A program made the position numbers and the translations under genes. Under the pieces are notes generated by a model. It worked only from the letters and a program-made list of their open reading frames with translations, had not been told where the DNA came from and did no database searches. Below are positions 37,602 to 47,272 of a DNA stretch of 53,612 nt, piece after piece. Origin of the DNA: Actinomycetes bacterium (GTDB lineage Bacteria; Actinomycetota; CALGFH01); NCBI GenBank assembly GCA_036000965.1, contig DASYUT010000152.1, forward strand, positions 1-53,612. Direction: 5' to 3'. Within the stretch, counting starts at the first letter, position 1; every line of letters begins with the position of its first letter.

Positions 37602-38498
37602 ATGAACGTCACGTCGTTTGCGCTCGCCCTGCCCGACGGCCGGTCGCTCGAGGTCAGCGTCTCGGGTCCAGACGAGGGGACGCCGCTGGTGGTCCACCAC
37701 GGTACGCCGTCGGCGCGGACCCAGTTTCCGCCCTTCGCGAAGGCCACGGCGGTGCGGGAGTTGCGGCTGGTCTCCTACTCACGGCCCGGGTACGGCGGCT
37801 CGGCACGGCAGCCGGGTCGTGCGATCGCCGACTGCGCCGCCGACACTCTCGCGATCATCCAACAGCTCGGCGCGAGCCGGTTCTACACAGCCGGCTGGTC
37901 GGGCGGCGGTCCGCATGCGCTCGCCTGCGCCGCGCTCCTGCCCGACCGGGTGCTTTCGTGCGCCACGATCGCCGGCGTCGGGCCGTTCGGCGCCGCCGGG
38001 CTCGATTTCCTTGAGGGGATGGGCCGGGAGAACCACGAGGAGTTCGGCGCGGCGCTGGCCGGCCCGTCGGAGCTGCAGGCCTATCTGGAGCGCGAAGCCC
38101 GGGCGTTCGCGGGACTGACCGGGGAGCAGGTGGCTGCGGCGCTTGGCGACCTGGTCTCGCCAGTCGACGTCACGGCGCTCACCGGCGATTTCGCTGCGTA
38201 CGTGGCGGCGTCGTTCCGGCAAGCCGTGTCGAACGGCATTTGGGGCTGGTTCGATGACGACCTGGCGTTTACGCGGTCGTGGGGCTTCGGGCTGGACGAT
38301 ATCCGCGTGCCGGTGGTGGTGTGGCAGGGCGGTCAGGATCGGATGGTGCCGTTCGCACATGGCCGGTGGCTCGCAGCCCACGTGCCGGGCGCGCGGCCGA
38401 GGCTCCTTGCCGAGGAAGGACATCTTTCGATCGCGGTCGCCTCATTCGGCGAGATCGTGGACGACCTTCTCGCAAGCGGTCCGCCGGTCGGCAGGTGA
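37602..38498 (+). CDS. Alpha/beta hydrolase
   Basis: 298 residues. The oxyanion motif is HHGTPS, the nucleophile elbow GWSGGGPHA (Ser), the acid is probably in WQGGQDRMVP and the base is in EEGHLSI (His). It is a typical cytoplasmic serine hydrolase. Relatives include meta-cleavage-product hydrolases (DmpD), which would complete the other branch of the meta pathway, but also ordinary esterases. It has no good ribosome site and is 128 bases after the HAD gene, so operon membership is uncertain. Confidence 0.82.
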   Translation: MNVTSFALALPDGRSLEVSVSGPDEGTPLVVHHGTPSARTQFPPFAKATAVRELRLVSYSRPGYGGSARQPGRAIADCAADTLAIIQQLGASRFYTAGWSGGGPHALACAALLPDRVLSCATIAGVGPFGAAGLDFLEGMGRENHEEFGAALAGPSELQAYLEREARAFAGLTGEQVAAALGDLVSPVDVTALTGDFAAYVAASFRQAVSNGIWGWFDDDLAFTRSWGFGLDDIRVPVVVWQGGQDRMVPFAHGRWLAAHVPGARPRLLAEEGHLSIAVASFGEIVDDLLASGPPVGR

Positions 38499-38567
38499 GC
38501 ACCCCGGACAGGCAGAGCGTCAGGGGCCTGGAGCCCGGGAACAAGCCGCTCCACCTGGCTGCTGGGG

Positions 38568-40292
38568 TCAGTCGTGCGAGGCGTCCGGCTGCGGCTGCGC
38601 GGCCAGCCAAGCGACCAGCTCGGCTGCGGGCATCGGCCGGGCGAGGTAGTAGCCTTGCACGGTGTCACAGCCGAGGGTGGCCAGCTCCTGCCAGGTCGCC
38701 TCGTCCTCGACACCCTCGGCGACCACCCGTAGGCCCAGGTTGTGGCCGAGATCCACCGTCGAGCGGACGATCACCGCGTCGCTCTGGCTGTGGCGCAGGT
38801 GCGTTACGAACGAGCGGTCGACCTTCAATTCGTGCACCGGGAGGCTCTTGAGGTAGGCCATCGAGGAGTAGCCGGTGCCGAAGTCGTCGATCGCCAGCTG
38901 CACGCCCAGCGTGTGCAGGCGGTTGAGGATCTCCAGCGCCCGGGTCGGGTCGGTCATGATCGCGCTCTCGGTGATCTCCAGCACCAGGCGTTCGGGGGCG
39001 ACCGCGGTGTCCTCAAGCAGCCGGGCGATCTGGTCGGGCAGGGTGAGGTCGAGGAGGCAGCGGACGGACAGGTTGACCGCCACTGAGAGCTCGCGGCCGG
39101 CGTCCAGCCAGGCGCGGCACTGGCGCAGGGCGGCGTCGAGCACAAAGGAGGTGAGCGGGCGGATCAGCCCGGTTGTCTCGGCGAGCGGGATGAACTCGCC
39201 CGGGCCGAGCAGGCCGTGCTCGGGGTGCTGCCAGCGCACCAGCGCCTCGACGCCGAGGATCCGCGCGGAGCGTACATCGGCCTTGGGCTGGTAGTGCACC
39301 ACCAGCTCGCCGGCCGCGAGCGCGCGGCGGAGCTGGCCGAGCAGGCCGAGCCGCCGCGGACTGTGCTGGTCGAGGGTGGGGTCGTAGACCGTGTATCCGG
39401 CGTGGGCGGCCTTGGCGGCGTACATCGCCACGTCGGCGCGCTGCAGCAGCTCGTCAGCGTCGGTGGCGTGGTCGGGGTAGGTCGCCACGCCGATGCTGGC
39501 GTCGATATCCAAGGTCAGCCCGCCGACCGTGAACGGCGCCTCGATCGCCGCGCTGAGCTTGTCGGCAACGGCAGTCGCGTCTTGGACGCTGGCGATCTGC
39601 GGCAGCAGCACGGCGAACTCGTCGCCGCCGAGGCGCGCGACCGTGTCGCTGTCGCGCGTGGTGCCGTGCAGGCGTTCGGCGACCTGTTGCAGGAGCAGGT
39701 CACCGTGGTGGTGGCCGAGGGTGTCGTTCACCTCCTTGAAGCGGTCCAGGTCAACCAGCAGCAGCGCGGCGGTCAGACCCTGCCGGCCGGCGAGACGCAG
39801 CGCCTGCTGGGTGCGGTCGTGGAGGAGGGTGCGGTTGGGCAGGCCGGTGAGCTGATCGGAGAACGCATGGCGGGTGAGGGCGCGCTCGAGCTGCTTGCGC
39901 TCGCTCACGTCGCGCAGGGTGAGCAGCACCCCGCGCACGGCCTCGTCGCCGAGCAGGTTGCGGCCTAGACCCTCGACATCACGCCAGGTGCCGTCCGGCC
40001 GGCGCAGGCGGAACTCGACCACCTCCTCGCAGCCCGCAGTGCCGAGCAGTTGCTGCAGCTTGGCGGTGAGGTGGCTGGCGTCGTGGGGGTGGACGTGGCG
40101 CTGGACGAACGCCGCCATCGGATGCCCGTGTAGCTCGTCGGCGGGCAGGTGCAGCACTCGCGCGGCCGACGAGCTGACGTAGGCGACCTCGCCGGCTGCG
40201 CCGAGCACGATGGTGGTGTCAGAGGATCCGGCCAGCAGCGCGTGGAAGCGGCGCTCGTCGTGCTCGCGCAGCTGATCGCGACCGCCAGGCAC
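38568..40292 (-). CDS. PAS-GGDEF-EAL c-di-GMP turnover protein (3' half of a FIST-linked gene)
   Basis: 574 residues from a possible GTG at 40292. PAS domain (RRFHALLAGSSDTTIV), intact GGDEF (RLGGDEFAVLLPQ) and intact EAL (GVEALVRWQ, with DDFGTGYSSMAYLKS and KVDRSFV), so both cyclase and phosphodiesterase motifs are present. The upstream FIST sensor is in another frame, overlapping by 328 bases. The natural protein is probably FIST-PAS-GGDEF-EAL, broken by a frameshift near 40260-40290, or it restarts at the GTG. Frame choice is firm after ~40270. Confidence 0.85.
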   Translation of the reverse strand: MPGGRDQLREHDERRFHALLAGSSDTTIVLGAAGEVAYVSSSAARVLHLPADELHGHPMAAFVQRHVHPHDASHLTAKLQQLLGTAGCEEVVEFRLRRPDGTWRDVEGLGRNLLGDEAVRGVLLTLRDVSERKQLERALTRHAFSDQLTGLPNRTLLHDRTQQALRLAGRQGLTAALLLVDLDRFKEVNDTLGHHHGDLLLQQVAERLHGTTRDSDTVARLGGDEFAVLLPQIASVQDATAVADKLSAAIEAPFTVGGLTLDIDASIGVATYPDHATDADELLQRADVAMYAAKAAHAGYTVYDPTLDQHSPRRLGLLGQLRRALAAGELVVHYQPKADVRSARILGVEALVRWQHPEHGLLGPGEFIPLAETTGLIRPLTSFVLDAALRQCRAWLDAGRELSVAVNLSVRCLLDLTLPDQIARLLEDTAVAPERLVLEITESAIMTDPTRALEILNRLHTLGVQLAIDDFGTGYSSMAYLKSLPVHELKVDRSFVTHLRHSQSDAVIVRSTVDLGHNLGLRVVAEGVEDEATWQELATLGCDTVQGYYLARPMPAAELVAWLAAQPQPDASHD

Positions 40293-41221
40293 CCGGCGCC
40301 GGTGTCCTGGCCGCGGCGGGCCTGCCGCCCGGCCGTCGCGGCGCCTTCCACCAACCGGTCGAAGTTCGCCCGCATCAGCTGGACCCGGCCGCCTTGCGGC
40401 ACGTCGCCAGCGAAGGTCATCGACTGCTCGGCCTCGTCGACCGCCAGGACGGTGCGGACCAGCCCAGCCCCGCCGTCGTCGGCGCACAACGCCAGGGGGA
40501 ACAGCAGCGCCGTGGCGGGCAGCCCGGCCGCACGGTCGCCCAGGTACCGTCTGTACAGCGCCAGCGCGGGCTCGCCGTCCAGTTCGTACAGCACGTTGCC
40601 GTCCGAGCGGGTCACCTGCCGCTCCACCCCGAAGCTGTCCCAGCCACCCCGCGAGCCATGCCCGACCTGGATCAGGTCGCCGTACAGGCCGACCGCCGAG
40701 ACGACCCCGGCGGTCGGGCGGCCTTGGCACACTACCCACGTGGCCGCGAAGCGGTCGCCGTCGCCAGCGAGCCCGCCGCTGACCACCACACCGGCAGGCA
40801 GCACCTCCTTGACGCCGTTGAGCAGCTCGGTGCCGTTGACCCGCAGCCCGTCGGACAACACCAGCACCCCGCGCAGTCCCGGCGCGACCAGCGCCCCTGC
40901 CAGTTCACGGCCCGCCCGCCGCGAGTCGGTCGGGGCCGCGACGTCCACCTCAGCGCGCCGTAGGGTGGTGTGGGTGAAGCGGGCGACGGCCACGCTCATG
41001 CCGCCGTCTGCCACCCGCCGGTCCAGGATCTCCCCGGCGGTCGAGCAGCCGGCCAGCTGCGCCTGCGGCAGCGCCGCCGCGAGCTCGGCAAGCCGCGCCG
41101 CCGCCACCTCCTGCGGAGGCGACCCGAACGCCAACACCAGCGTCGAGGGTCCGTCGAGCTTGCCGGGCAACGGGGCTGACCAGCCGGTCGACGGCTCCCA
41201 TGCAAGCAACCGGACGTCCAT
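39965..41221 (-). CDS. FIST sensory domain, frame-disrupted from GGDEF-EAL
   Basis: The first ~318 residues are a FIST domain pair: FIST_N (LAWEPSTGWSAPL, STLVLAFGSPP, LAGCSTAGEI) and FIST_C (ATALLFPLALCADD...VQLMRANFDRLVEGA). Homology stops at CLAVAISC near 40270; the usual VGRRLVLGQR tail is missing and the remaining ~100 residues are out-of-frame PAS/GGDEF sequence. FIST domains are thought to bind amino acids or small ligands. The open frame is real, but its tail is an artefact of the frameshift or deletion. Confidence 0.75.
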   Translation of the reverse strand: MDVRLLAWEPSTGWSAPLPGKLDGPSTLVLAFGSPPQEVAAARLAELAAALPQAQLAGCSTAGEILDRRVADGGMSVAVARFTHTTLRRAEVDVAAPTDSRRAGRELAGALVAPGLRGVLVLSDGLRVNGTELLNGVKEVLPAGVVVSGGLAGDGDRFAATWVVCQGRPTAGVVSAVGLYGDLIQVGHGSRGGWDSFGVERQVTRSDGNVLYELDGEPALALYRRYLGDRAAGLPATALLFPLALCADDGGAGLVRTVLAVDEAEQSMTFAGDVPQGGRVQLMRANFDRLVEGAATAGRQARRGQDTGAGCLAVAISCASTTSAASTRCWPDPLTPPSCSAQPARSPTSARRPRECCTCPPTSYTGIRWRRSSSATSTPTTPATSPPSCSNCSALRAARRWSSSACAGRTAPGVMSRV

Positions 41222-41555
41222 GCACGAGCTCCTCCAGCAGGGCCGGGCCCGGTCACGGTCCGGCGTTCGTCTGGATCATCGACACGACCAGGCACGGACA
41301 TGAAGATCCCGATGCGCTGGCCGCCGGCGGGTCAAGGCAGCTCCCGACCGTCACAAGTCCGCCGCGAGCTGCCTGGCCGGCTGGCTTGCGACCCCTCCAC
41401 GGCACCAGACAGGGCCAAGGGTGGGTGGACAGGCTCAGCCCTCGCGAGGTCGGAGGTGCGGCCTGAAGCTGGGGGCGGCAGCACCAGGCAGTCGTCGCCG
41501 ACCACCAAAGTCGAGGCGGCTGGTCGCCAGATGCAACAGTGTCTCCGAACCTGCC
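41222..41555. other. Intergenic region, no gene seen
   Basis: 334 bases between the FIST start and the lipoprotein stop, both on the - strand. No convincing coding frame, repeat or RNA structure was noted; it presumably holds the promoter of the FIST gene. Confidence 0.5.
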
Positions 41556-42506
41556 TCATGGCGATCGCTTGGCCGGTGCGGAGCCGGCGAACACCTCCTT
41601 GGCAGTGCTCCTCGCGTGCTCGTCGAGCTTCATCGCCTGCGCACTGGCCTCGGCCAGCCCCTGGGGCGTCAACTGGATGACGTTGACCAACGCTTCCTTC
41701 TCCTGCTCGCCGCCGGAGTAATTGGGCTCGGTGGCGATGGCGCCCACACCAGCGGCGTAGTACTTGAACTCGCTGCCTGCCTCGAGGATGGCCAGCACAT
41801 TCGAGAAGCACCGGAAGGGGACGCACTTGGACTTGCCAAGCTTCGCCACCTCGGCGGTGAGGATCTCGCGACCGGGAATGCGGGCCTGCACGTACGAGGG
41901 CATCCCCACCTTCGGGTCGGCCATCATGGCGATGCCCGCCGTGGCCCCCTTCACGCCGGCTAGCCAGGCGTCGTTGGCGTTCACGAACTGACCGCCCTCG
42001 TAGCTCTCGGTGTACGACCCGAGGTACCAGACGTTGCCGTACTTGTCCTGGGCGTAGTAATCGAGTGCCTGCTCGGCGATCTGACCCGCGTCGATGTCCT
42101 GGTCGAGGACGAGCACCGTACGCACCCCGTTCACCTCCTTCAAGACGTCGGTGACGGTGTAGCGGCGCCGGTGATGAAGCTTCCTGTGGCCACGGAAGAG
42201 CGTACCGTCCCTCACTGACTGGTAGCCGGGGACCAACGGCAGCCAGGCATTGGCATCACCAACCGGCTTACCGAAGTCTTTCGGGTCGAACTTGTCGGGG
42301 TCGGCGTTGACCCGAGGCGCGGCCCTCGTGGTGGCCGTGGACGTCCCGGTCGGGGAAGACCTCGAAGATGTGGTCTCCTGGCGAGCAGCCGCGGTGGACG
42401 CCGGCGTCGACGACGTTCGGCTGTCACATCCGGCGACGGCCGCCGCGAGGCAGATCGCGGCCGCCAGGGCAACGATCGTGCCGCGCGGTCGTGGTTCCTC
42501 AGCCAT
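41556..42506 (-). CDS. Secreted lipoprotein of unknown function
   Basis: 316 residues. The signal peptide has a hydrophobic core and lipobox LAAAVAGC, so it should be anchored outside the membrane. A Ser/Thr-rich linker follows (about residues 30-65). The C-terminal domain starts NADPDKFDPKDFGKPVGD and contains YYAQDKYGNVWYLGSY, CVPFRCF and YYAAGVGAIATEP; it reads as a beta-rich ligand- or surface-binding fold. I do not recognise a family. It is next to, but 264 bases away from, the ABC permease stop on the same strand. Confidence 0.75.
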   Translation of the reverse strand: MAEEPRPRGTIVALAAAICLAAAVAGCDSRTSSTPASTAAARQETTSSRSSPTGTSTATTRAAPRVNADPDKFDPKDFGKPVGDANAWLPLVPGYQSVRDGTLFRGHRKLHHRRRYTVTDVLKEVNGVRTVLVLDQDIDAGQIAEQALDYYAQDKYGNVWYLGSYTESYEGGQFVNANDAWLAGVKGATAGIAMMADPKVGMPSYVQARIPGREILTAEVAKLGKSKCVPFRCFSNVLAILEAGSEFKYYAAGVGAIATEPNYSGGEQEKEALVNVIQLTPQGLAEASAQAMKLDEHARSTAKEVFAGSAPAKRSP

Positions 42507-42770
42507 ACGCTCGACGGTAACACGTCGCTCCCTGAAGAGAACCTGAACGCGCCCTCACGAGGGTCACCTCACCTGACGGCGGCGAACGGCCAGGCCGGGA
42601 GCAGGCCCTTCATCGATGGCACAGTGATCGCCACGGGAGGAACACCGCTCGCGTTGGGAGTGCGCTCGGTGGTCACCGTCGCTCGCGGCGGGCCGTCGTC
42701 AGTGACCCCGAGATGCGCGGGGCGCCTGAACCACTCCGGAAACGCTCTCGCGGCTCATCGGTATCTGGGG

Positions 42771-45700
42771 CTACTCGTCGCGCAGGAGCTCCGTGGGAGG
42801 CAGGCGGTTGATCAGCGTGGTGGCCGCGAGCGATGCGACCAACGACACACCCAGGACGAGCGCCGTGAGGGTGGCGATCCCGGTTGCCGGGATCACGATC
42901 GGCGGGCGCAGCACGAACAGCGGGCGCAGCACGTTCACGAGGAAGTACGCCATGCCGCCACCGACGAGCAACCCAGCCACGCATCCGAAGACCACGACCC
43001 CACCCGCCTCCATGACGAGGAGGGATCGGATCTCGCCGGCATGCATCCCCTGGGCGCGCAGCGTGACATACTCCCTCCTCCGCTGGAGGAGCAGCCCGAA
43101 CACGAAGACCGTGATCGCGGTCGCCGCCATGGCCAACGCGTAGGCAGAATCAAGCGTCAGCAGGCCGCGGATGTTCAGCGCCGCCAGGCTCGACTGGTCT
43201 TTGTCGAGTGTGGTTTCCCGCGTGTCGATCTGCAGCGCGTCGACGGACCCTGGGCCGTCGCGAAGGGCCGAGACCGCTCGCTCCAGCGTGACGGAATTGG
43301 GGTCGGTCGTCCGCGCCAGGAAGAAGCTTGCGTTGGTCGAGGGAATGAGGCTCACCTGTCGCTGGAGGTTGGCGAGCACATCGGCGCCTTCAGGGAAGCC
43401 GGGGAGACGCTCGAACAGCCCGATGACCTTCATATCCGACAGCTTCTGCTCCTTCGTCCCGCGGGCGAACAAGACCTGCACCGGGTCGCCGGGTCCGAGC
43501 GCGAGGAAGTCGGCGAGATCGGTACTGACGAAGACGCCGCCCGGGTCGCGCCTCAGGGCGTCCATCGCGCTCGCCGCCGTCCGGTCGACGAAGTTCGAAT
43601 CGGCGAGCGCCGCGACACGTCCGAAGGTGGCGGGATCGACCGCGGCCATGTTGGCCGCGTCCTCGTTGAACTCGCTTTGCAGGACGGCGTTCTGCAGGCT
43701 GAACACCACCGGGGTCGCCGTCTGGACGCCGGGGACATCGAGCGCGTCGACATATCCCGGCGGATGCTCGACCGTGCTCGTCGGACTCGGCGTCACCCGC
43801 ACGTCGGATCCGACGACGAATCTCGCGTCCGCCGCCTTGGCCCGGTTGTACGACGCGGTGAACGAGGCGACGCTCGTCCCGAGGGCGAAGATCAGCCCGA
43901 CGATGATCACCCCGCCAGTGGCAGCCCAGGAGCGCCGGCGGACGCTGCGGGTCAGGATCCCCCAGAGCGGCCGGCCGAAGCGGGGCGGGGTCGGCAGCGG
44001 CAGGCGGGAGAAGAACCGCTCGACCACCCGCGCCGAGAGAAGGATGCCTGCGATCCAGACGCCGATCGGAACGATCACCAGATGCATCCGGAGGGACACG
44101 GACCGTCCGTTGTAGACCGAGCCAGCGGCGCCCTCGAAGGCGCCGGCGCGCAACGCGACCCCTTCGGCGACCGCTACGATCACCAGCGCTGCGATGTCGA
44201 GCCGGAGACGCCGCCAGGCGGGCGGGCGCGACGAGAGCTGGGCCCGTTCTTCGCTGATGTCCCGGTTGATGGCGCGACGGCCCGAGGCGTACAGCGCTGC
44301 GCCGGTGGCGAGGAATCCCCCGCCGGCACCCAGCAGCGCCGAGGCGACGAGGCTGGTGGTCGGGGCGCGGGCCAGCGCATCCGCGGAGAGGACGGCGATG
44401 GCGGAGGCCATCCCGAGGCCGAGACCGATTACCGAGCCGGCGCCGGCGAGGGCGAGCGTGCGCAGGGCGTGCATGCGGAGCAGGTGCCGGCGGTTGGCAC
44501 CGCGGACACGCAGGATCGCTTGCTCGCGTCGTAGTGCGTTGGCCAGGACGCCGCCTGCGTACGCCGCGAGGATCGCGGCTAGGAGGGCGCCGGGCACGCC
44601 GAGGAACACGAACATGCGCTTGGCGACGCGGGCGTCGTCGCGTGCGACCTGAAGGGTGTTGGAGATGTTGTCGATTAGGTAGTCCTGGCCGGGCGCGATA
44701 TCGGTGACGGCGCTGGCGGCCGCCTTGGTCTGCGCGAGCGCGGTTCCCGGATCGGCGTCGAGCCGCTCGCGCTCGACGCCGATGTCGACCTCGAGGATCG
44801 GATTGCTCTTGACGACGTCGCCGCTGGTCGTCGTCGCCTTCTGGAAGGCGGACACGATCGCCCTGGCGAACACCTCCGGTTCGATCACCACAGCGTTCGG
44901 GACGTAGAGGAACTGCTCGAGCTGCTGGCCCTGCCGGCTGTAGAAGAGGGACTTGGCCCGCGACAGATCGGTGATCCCGCTGATCGGGACGGACAGGGGC
45001 CTGTCGAGGCCGGGCACGTCGACGCGAACGACGTCGCCGGGCTTGACCGACAGCGCCTTGGCCGCCTCCGCGCTGAGCAGGCCGTGACCCGGTTGATACG
45101 ACCCGCTGACGATCTGGATCGAGTCGTTGTGCTCGCGGTACAGGTCGTCGAAGCCGAAGACGCGCACCGCCCCGGCCGCCTGCTTCGAGCCCGATCGGAG
45201 CGAGCCGGGCGCGAGGTCGACGAAGGACAGCTGGTCGGCCGTTACAACGCCGGGTACCTCGGCGATCCTGCGGGTCAGTTCGGCCAGCCCCACCGGACCG
45301 GGCGCGTTGGCCTGGACCGGTGCGTCGATCTCGCGGCTGGAGAAGGTCGCACGGAGATCTAGTGACGTGACCGAGTTCACGGCCGACCTCGCCGCCGCGC
45401 TGTAGGCCACCGTCACGCTCGTCTTCGGGGGTACCGTGCCCAGGTTGAGGCCGAGCTTGGCCGCGCCTTGGGCGAGGGGACTGTCCCCCCCGCGGTCGGC
45501 GACGCGAGCCCCGTCGATCGTCGTCGAGCCGGGGACGTAGGTGAGGGGCGCCGGAGGCTCGTCCCGGATGACGACCTCGTTGGCGGGCCGTGCGCTGTCG
45601 TTGGCGAGGACGAGCTCGACACGCGCGGTGTCGCCGGGCTGGAGCCGCGCGGCGGGTGTGACCCGCTCGGCCAGTCGGATCTCCTCACCGAGTGGGGCCG

Positions 45701-45884
45701 TCAGTATTCGCTGCATGTCGAGGGGAAGCGGCGCGATGGCGCGTTGGGTCATCGACGCCGAGGAACCGTCGATGAAGAAGAGGACGGCCGAGAACAGACC
45801 GACACCGAGCGTGATCCCGGCGAGCGTCGCCAGGCTCCTTCTCGGGTTACGGGCGAGGTCGCGCCAGACGTACCTAGCGATCAT
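42771..45884 (-). CDS. MacB/FtsX-type ABC permease with extracytoplasmic DUF11-like domain
   Basis: 1037 residues. The first helix is at residues ~18-40, then a large exterior part begins with a DUF11-like Ig-like segment (GDTARVELVLANDSARPANE, then PPAPLTYVPGS). FtsX-like helices lie at ~430-560 and after ~600, with a second exterior domain, and three C-terminal helices. The ATG at 45884 overlaps the ATPase stop by 11 bases. It likely forms an exporter or a mechanotransmission system with the two ATPases. The DUF11-like insert is unusual. Substrate unknown. Confidence 0.86.
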   Translation of the reverse strand: MIARYVWRDLARNPRRSLATLAGITLGVGLFSAVLFFIDGSSASMTQRAIAPLPLDMQRILTAPLGEEIRLAERVTPAARLQPGDTARVELVLANDSARPANEVVIRDEPPAPLTYVPGSTTIDGARVADRGGDSPLAQGAAKLGLNLGTVPPKTSVTVAYSAAARSAVNSVTSLDLRATFSSREIDAPVQANAPGPVGLAELTRRIAEVPGVVTADQLSFVDLAPGSLRSGSKQAAGAVRVFGFDDLYREHNDSIQIVSGSYQPGHGLLSAEAAKALSVKPGDVVRVDVPGLDRPLSVPISGITDLSRAKSLFYSRQGQQLEQFLYVPNAVVIEPEVFARAIVSAFQKATTTSGDVVKSNPILEVDIGVERERLDADPGTALAQTKAAASAVTDIAPGQDYLIDNISNTLQVARDDARVAKRMFVFLGVPGALLAAILAAYAGGVLANALRREQAILRVRGANRRHLLRMHALRTLALAGAGSVIGLGLGMASAIAVLSADALARAPTTSLVASALLGAGGGFLATGAALYASGRRAINRDISEERAQLSSRPPAWRRLRLDIAALVIVAVAEGVALRAGAFEGAAGSVYNGRSVSLRMHLVIVPIGVWIAGILLSARVVERFFSRLPLPTPPRFGRPLWGILTRSVRRRSWAATGGVIIVGLIFALGTSVASFTASYNRAKAADARFVVGSDVRVTPSPTSTVEHPPGYVDALDVPGVQTATPVVFSLQNAVLQSEFNEDAANMAAVDPATFGRVAALADSNFVDRTAASAMDALRRDPGGVFVSTDLADFLALGPGDPVQVLFARGTKEQKLSDMKVIGLFERLPGFPEGADVLANLQRQVSLIPSTNASFFLARTTDPNSVTLERAVSALRDGPGSVDALQIDTRETTLDKDQSSLAALNIRGLLTLDSAYALAMAATAITVFVFGLLLQRRREYVTLRAQGMHAGEIRSLLVMEAGGVVVFGCVAGLLVGGGMAYFLVNVLRPLFVLRPPIVIPATGIATLTALVLGVSLVASLAATTLINRLPPTELLRDE

Positions 45885-46569
45885 CGGATGCCAACGATCC
45901 TGTAACGCGCCCGTCGCGGAGCCCGATGCGCCGGTCCATCCGGCTCGCTGCGCCCGGGTCATGGGTGACCATGACGAGCGTCGCGCCGATCTCGCGCTGC
46001 ACCTCGAGAAGCAGGTCGATGACAGCTGCGGCGTTCGCGGCGTCGAGCGCGCCGGTCGGCTCGTCGGCGAGGATGACCTCGGGCCGGTGCACGACCGCTC
46101 GGGCCACCGCCGCACGTTGGCGCTGGCCGCCCGAAAGGTGGTCGGGAAGCCGGTGCGCCTCGTTCGCAAGGCCGAGCTTGTCGAGCAGGTCGAGGGACCG
46201 GTCCACGGCGGTGGATTCTCCGTCGAGGGCGAACTGAAGCCCGACGTTCTCGACGACGGTGAGGAACGGGAGCAGGTTGTCGGCCTGGTAGACGAACCCG
46301 ACGTGGGTGCGCCGGAAGTCGGAGCGCCGGCGCTCCGACAGCGACGAGATCTCCTCCCCGCCGATCCGCACGGCGCCCGCGGTCGGGAGGGCGAGACCCC
46401 CGAGGACTCCGAGCAGCGTCGACTTGCCGCACCCGCTGGGTCCGGTGACCGCCACGCTCGACCCGGCGTCGACCGTGAAGGAGACCCCGTCGAGCGCGCA
46501 AACGGGGCCACTCGCTGTGGCGTGCTCGACCACCACTGACTCGACGTGGATCGACGCGTCCATGGTCAC
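45874..46569 (-). CDS. ABC transporter ATP-binding protein (LolD/MacB-type), A
   Basis: 231 residues. Walker A GPSGCGKST, signature LSGGQRQR, Walker B VILADEPTGALD and His switch VTHD are all intact. The X-loop-type DNLLPFLTVVENV is characteristic of MacB/LolD ATPases. The GTG at 46569 overlaps the stop of the preceding ATPase gene (GTGA); an ATG at 46563 is the alternative. It should energise the permease at 42771-45884. Confidence 0.93.
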   Translation of the reverse strand: MTMDASIHVESVVVEHATASGPVCALDGVSFTVDAGSSVAVTGPSGCGKSTLLGVLGGLALPTAGAVRIGGEEISSLSERRRSDFRRTHVGFVYQADNLLPFLTVVENVGLQFALDGESTAVDRSLDLLDKLGLANEAHRLPDHLSGGQRQRAAVARAVVHRPEVILADEPTGALDAANAAAVIDLLLEVQREIGATLVMVTHDPGAASRMDRRIGLRDGRVTGSLASDDR

Positions 46570-47258
46570 GCCGGCACGATCCGGCGGTCGGCGAGGCGCA
46601 GCGAGTGCTGGGCCTCGCGGGCGAGCTGCTCGTCGTGGGTCACGTACAGGACGGCGAGGTCGCGCTCGCGAGAGGCGGCGAAGATGAGTTCGGTGACATA
46701 CGCCGCGGTGGAAGAATCGAGCTGTCCGACGACTTCGTCGGCGAGCAGGAGGTCCGGTTCGTTGGCGAGCGCCACGGCCACTGCCACCCGTTGCGCCTCC
46801 CCACCGGACAGCTGCCGCGGGAGATGGTCCATGCGGTCACCGAGCCCGAGCTCGGACAGCAGCTCTCGGGCTCGGCTCATCGACCGGCGACCCGGAGCGA
46901 AGCCTCTGGCCAGCTCCACGTTTTCGACGGCGGTCAGGAACGGGAGCAGGTTGTCGGCCTGGAGGACGACGCCGATCCGCTCAGCGCGAAGCCTCGCACG
47001 GCCGGCCTCGTCCAGCTTGTTCGTCTGCTGCCCACCAATGTGGATGTGTCCGGCGTCGGGACGCATGAGCCCGGCGATCAGCGAGATGAGGGTGGACTTC
47101 CCACTTCCCGATCGGCCGACCAGGCTCGTGGTCTCGCCGCACCGGAGGTCGAGGTCGACCCTGTCGAGCACGTGGAGCTGGTTCGGACCGGTGCCGTAGG
47201 ACTTCGACACCCCCTCGAGGCGCACGAGCGGTGGCGAGTGTCGCTGGGCGTTGCTCAC
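46566..47258 (-). CDS. ABC transporter ATP-binding protein, B, altered Walker B
   Basis: 230 residues. Walker A GRSGSGKST and signature LSGGEAQRVAVA are intact, with the same DNLLPFLTAVENV region as ATPase A. The D-loop region reads LLLADEVVGQLDS: the catalytic Glu is kept but the usual Pro-Thr after it is Val-Val. The GTG at 47258 lies 14 bases after the FxLYD stop. Two ATPases with one large permease suggest a heterodimeric motor. Confidence 0.9.
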   Translation of the reverse strand: MSNAQRHSPPLVRLEGVSKSYGTGPNQLHVLDRVDLDLRCGETTSLVGRSGSGKSTLISLIAGLMRPDAGHIHIGGQQTNKLDEAGRARLRAERIGVVLQADNLLPFLTAVENVELARGFAPGRRSMSRARELLSELGLGDRMDHLPRQLSGGEAQRVAVAVALANEPDLLLADEVVGQLDSSTAAYVTELIFAASRERDLAVLYVTHDEQLAREAQHSLRLADRRIVPA

Positions 47259-47272
47259 CTGGCCCTGTCCGC

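Noticed and set aside
42624-44534. 636-codon + strand frame opposite the ABC permease
   Set aside because: Composition is that of an antisense frame (His/Arg/Asp-rich, no motifs); the permease motifs on the other strand are clear.
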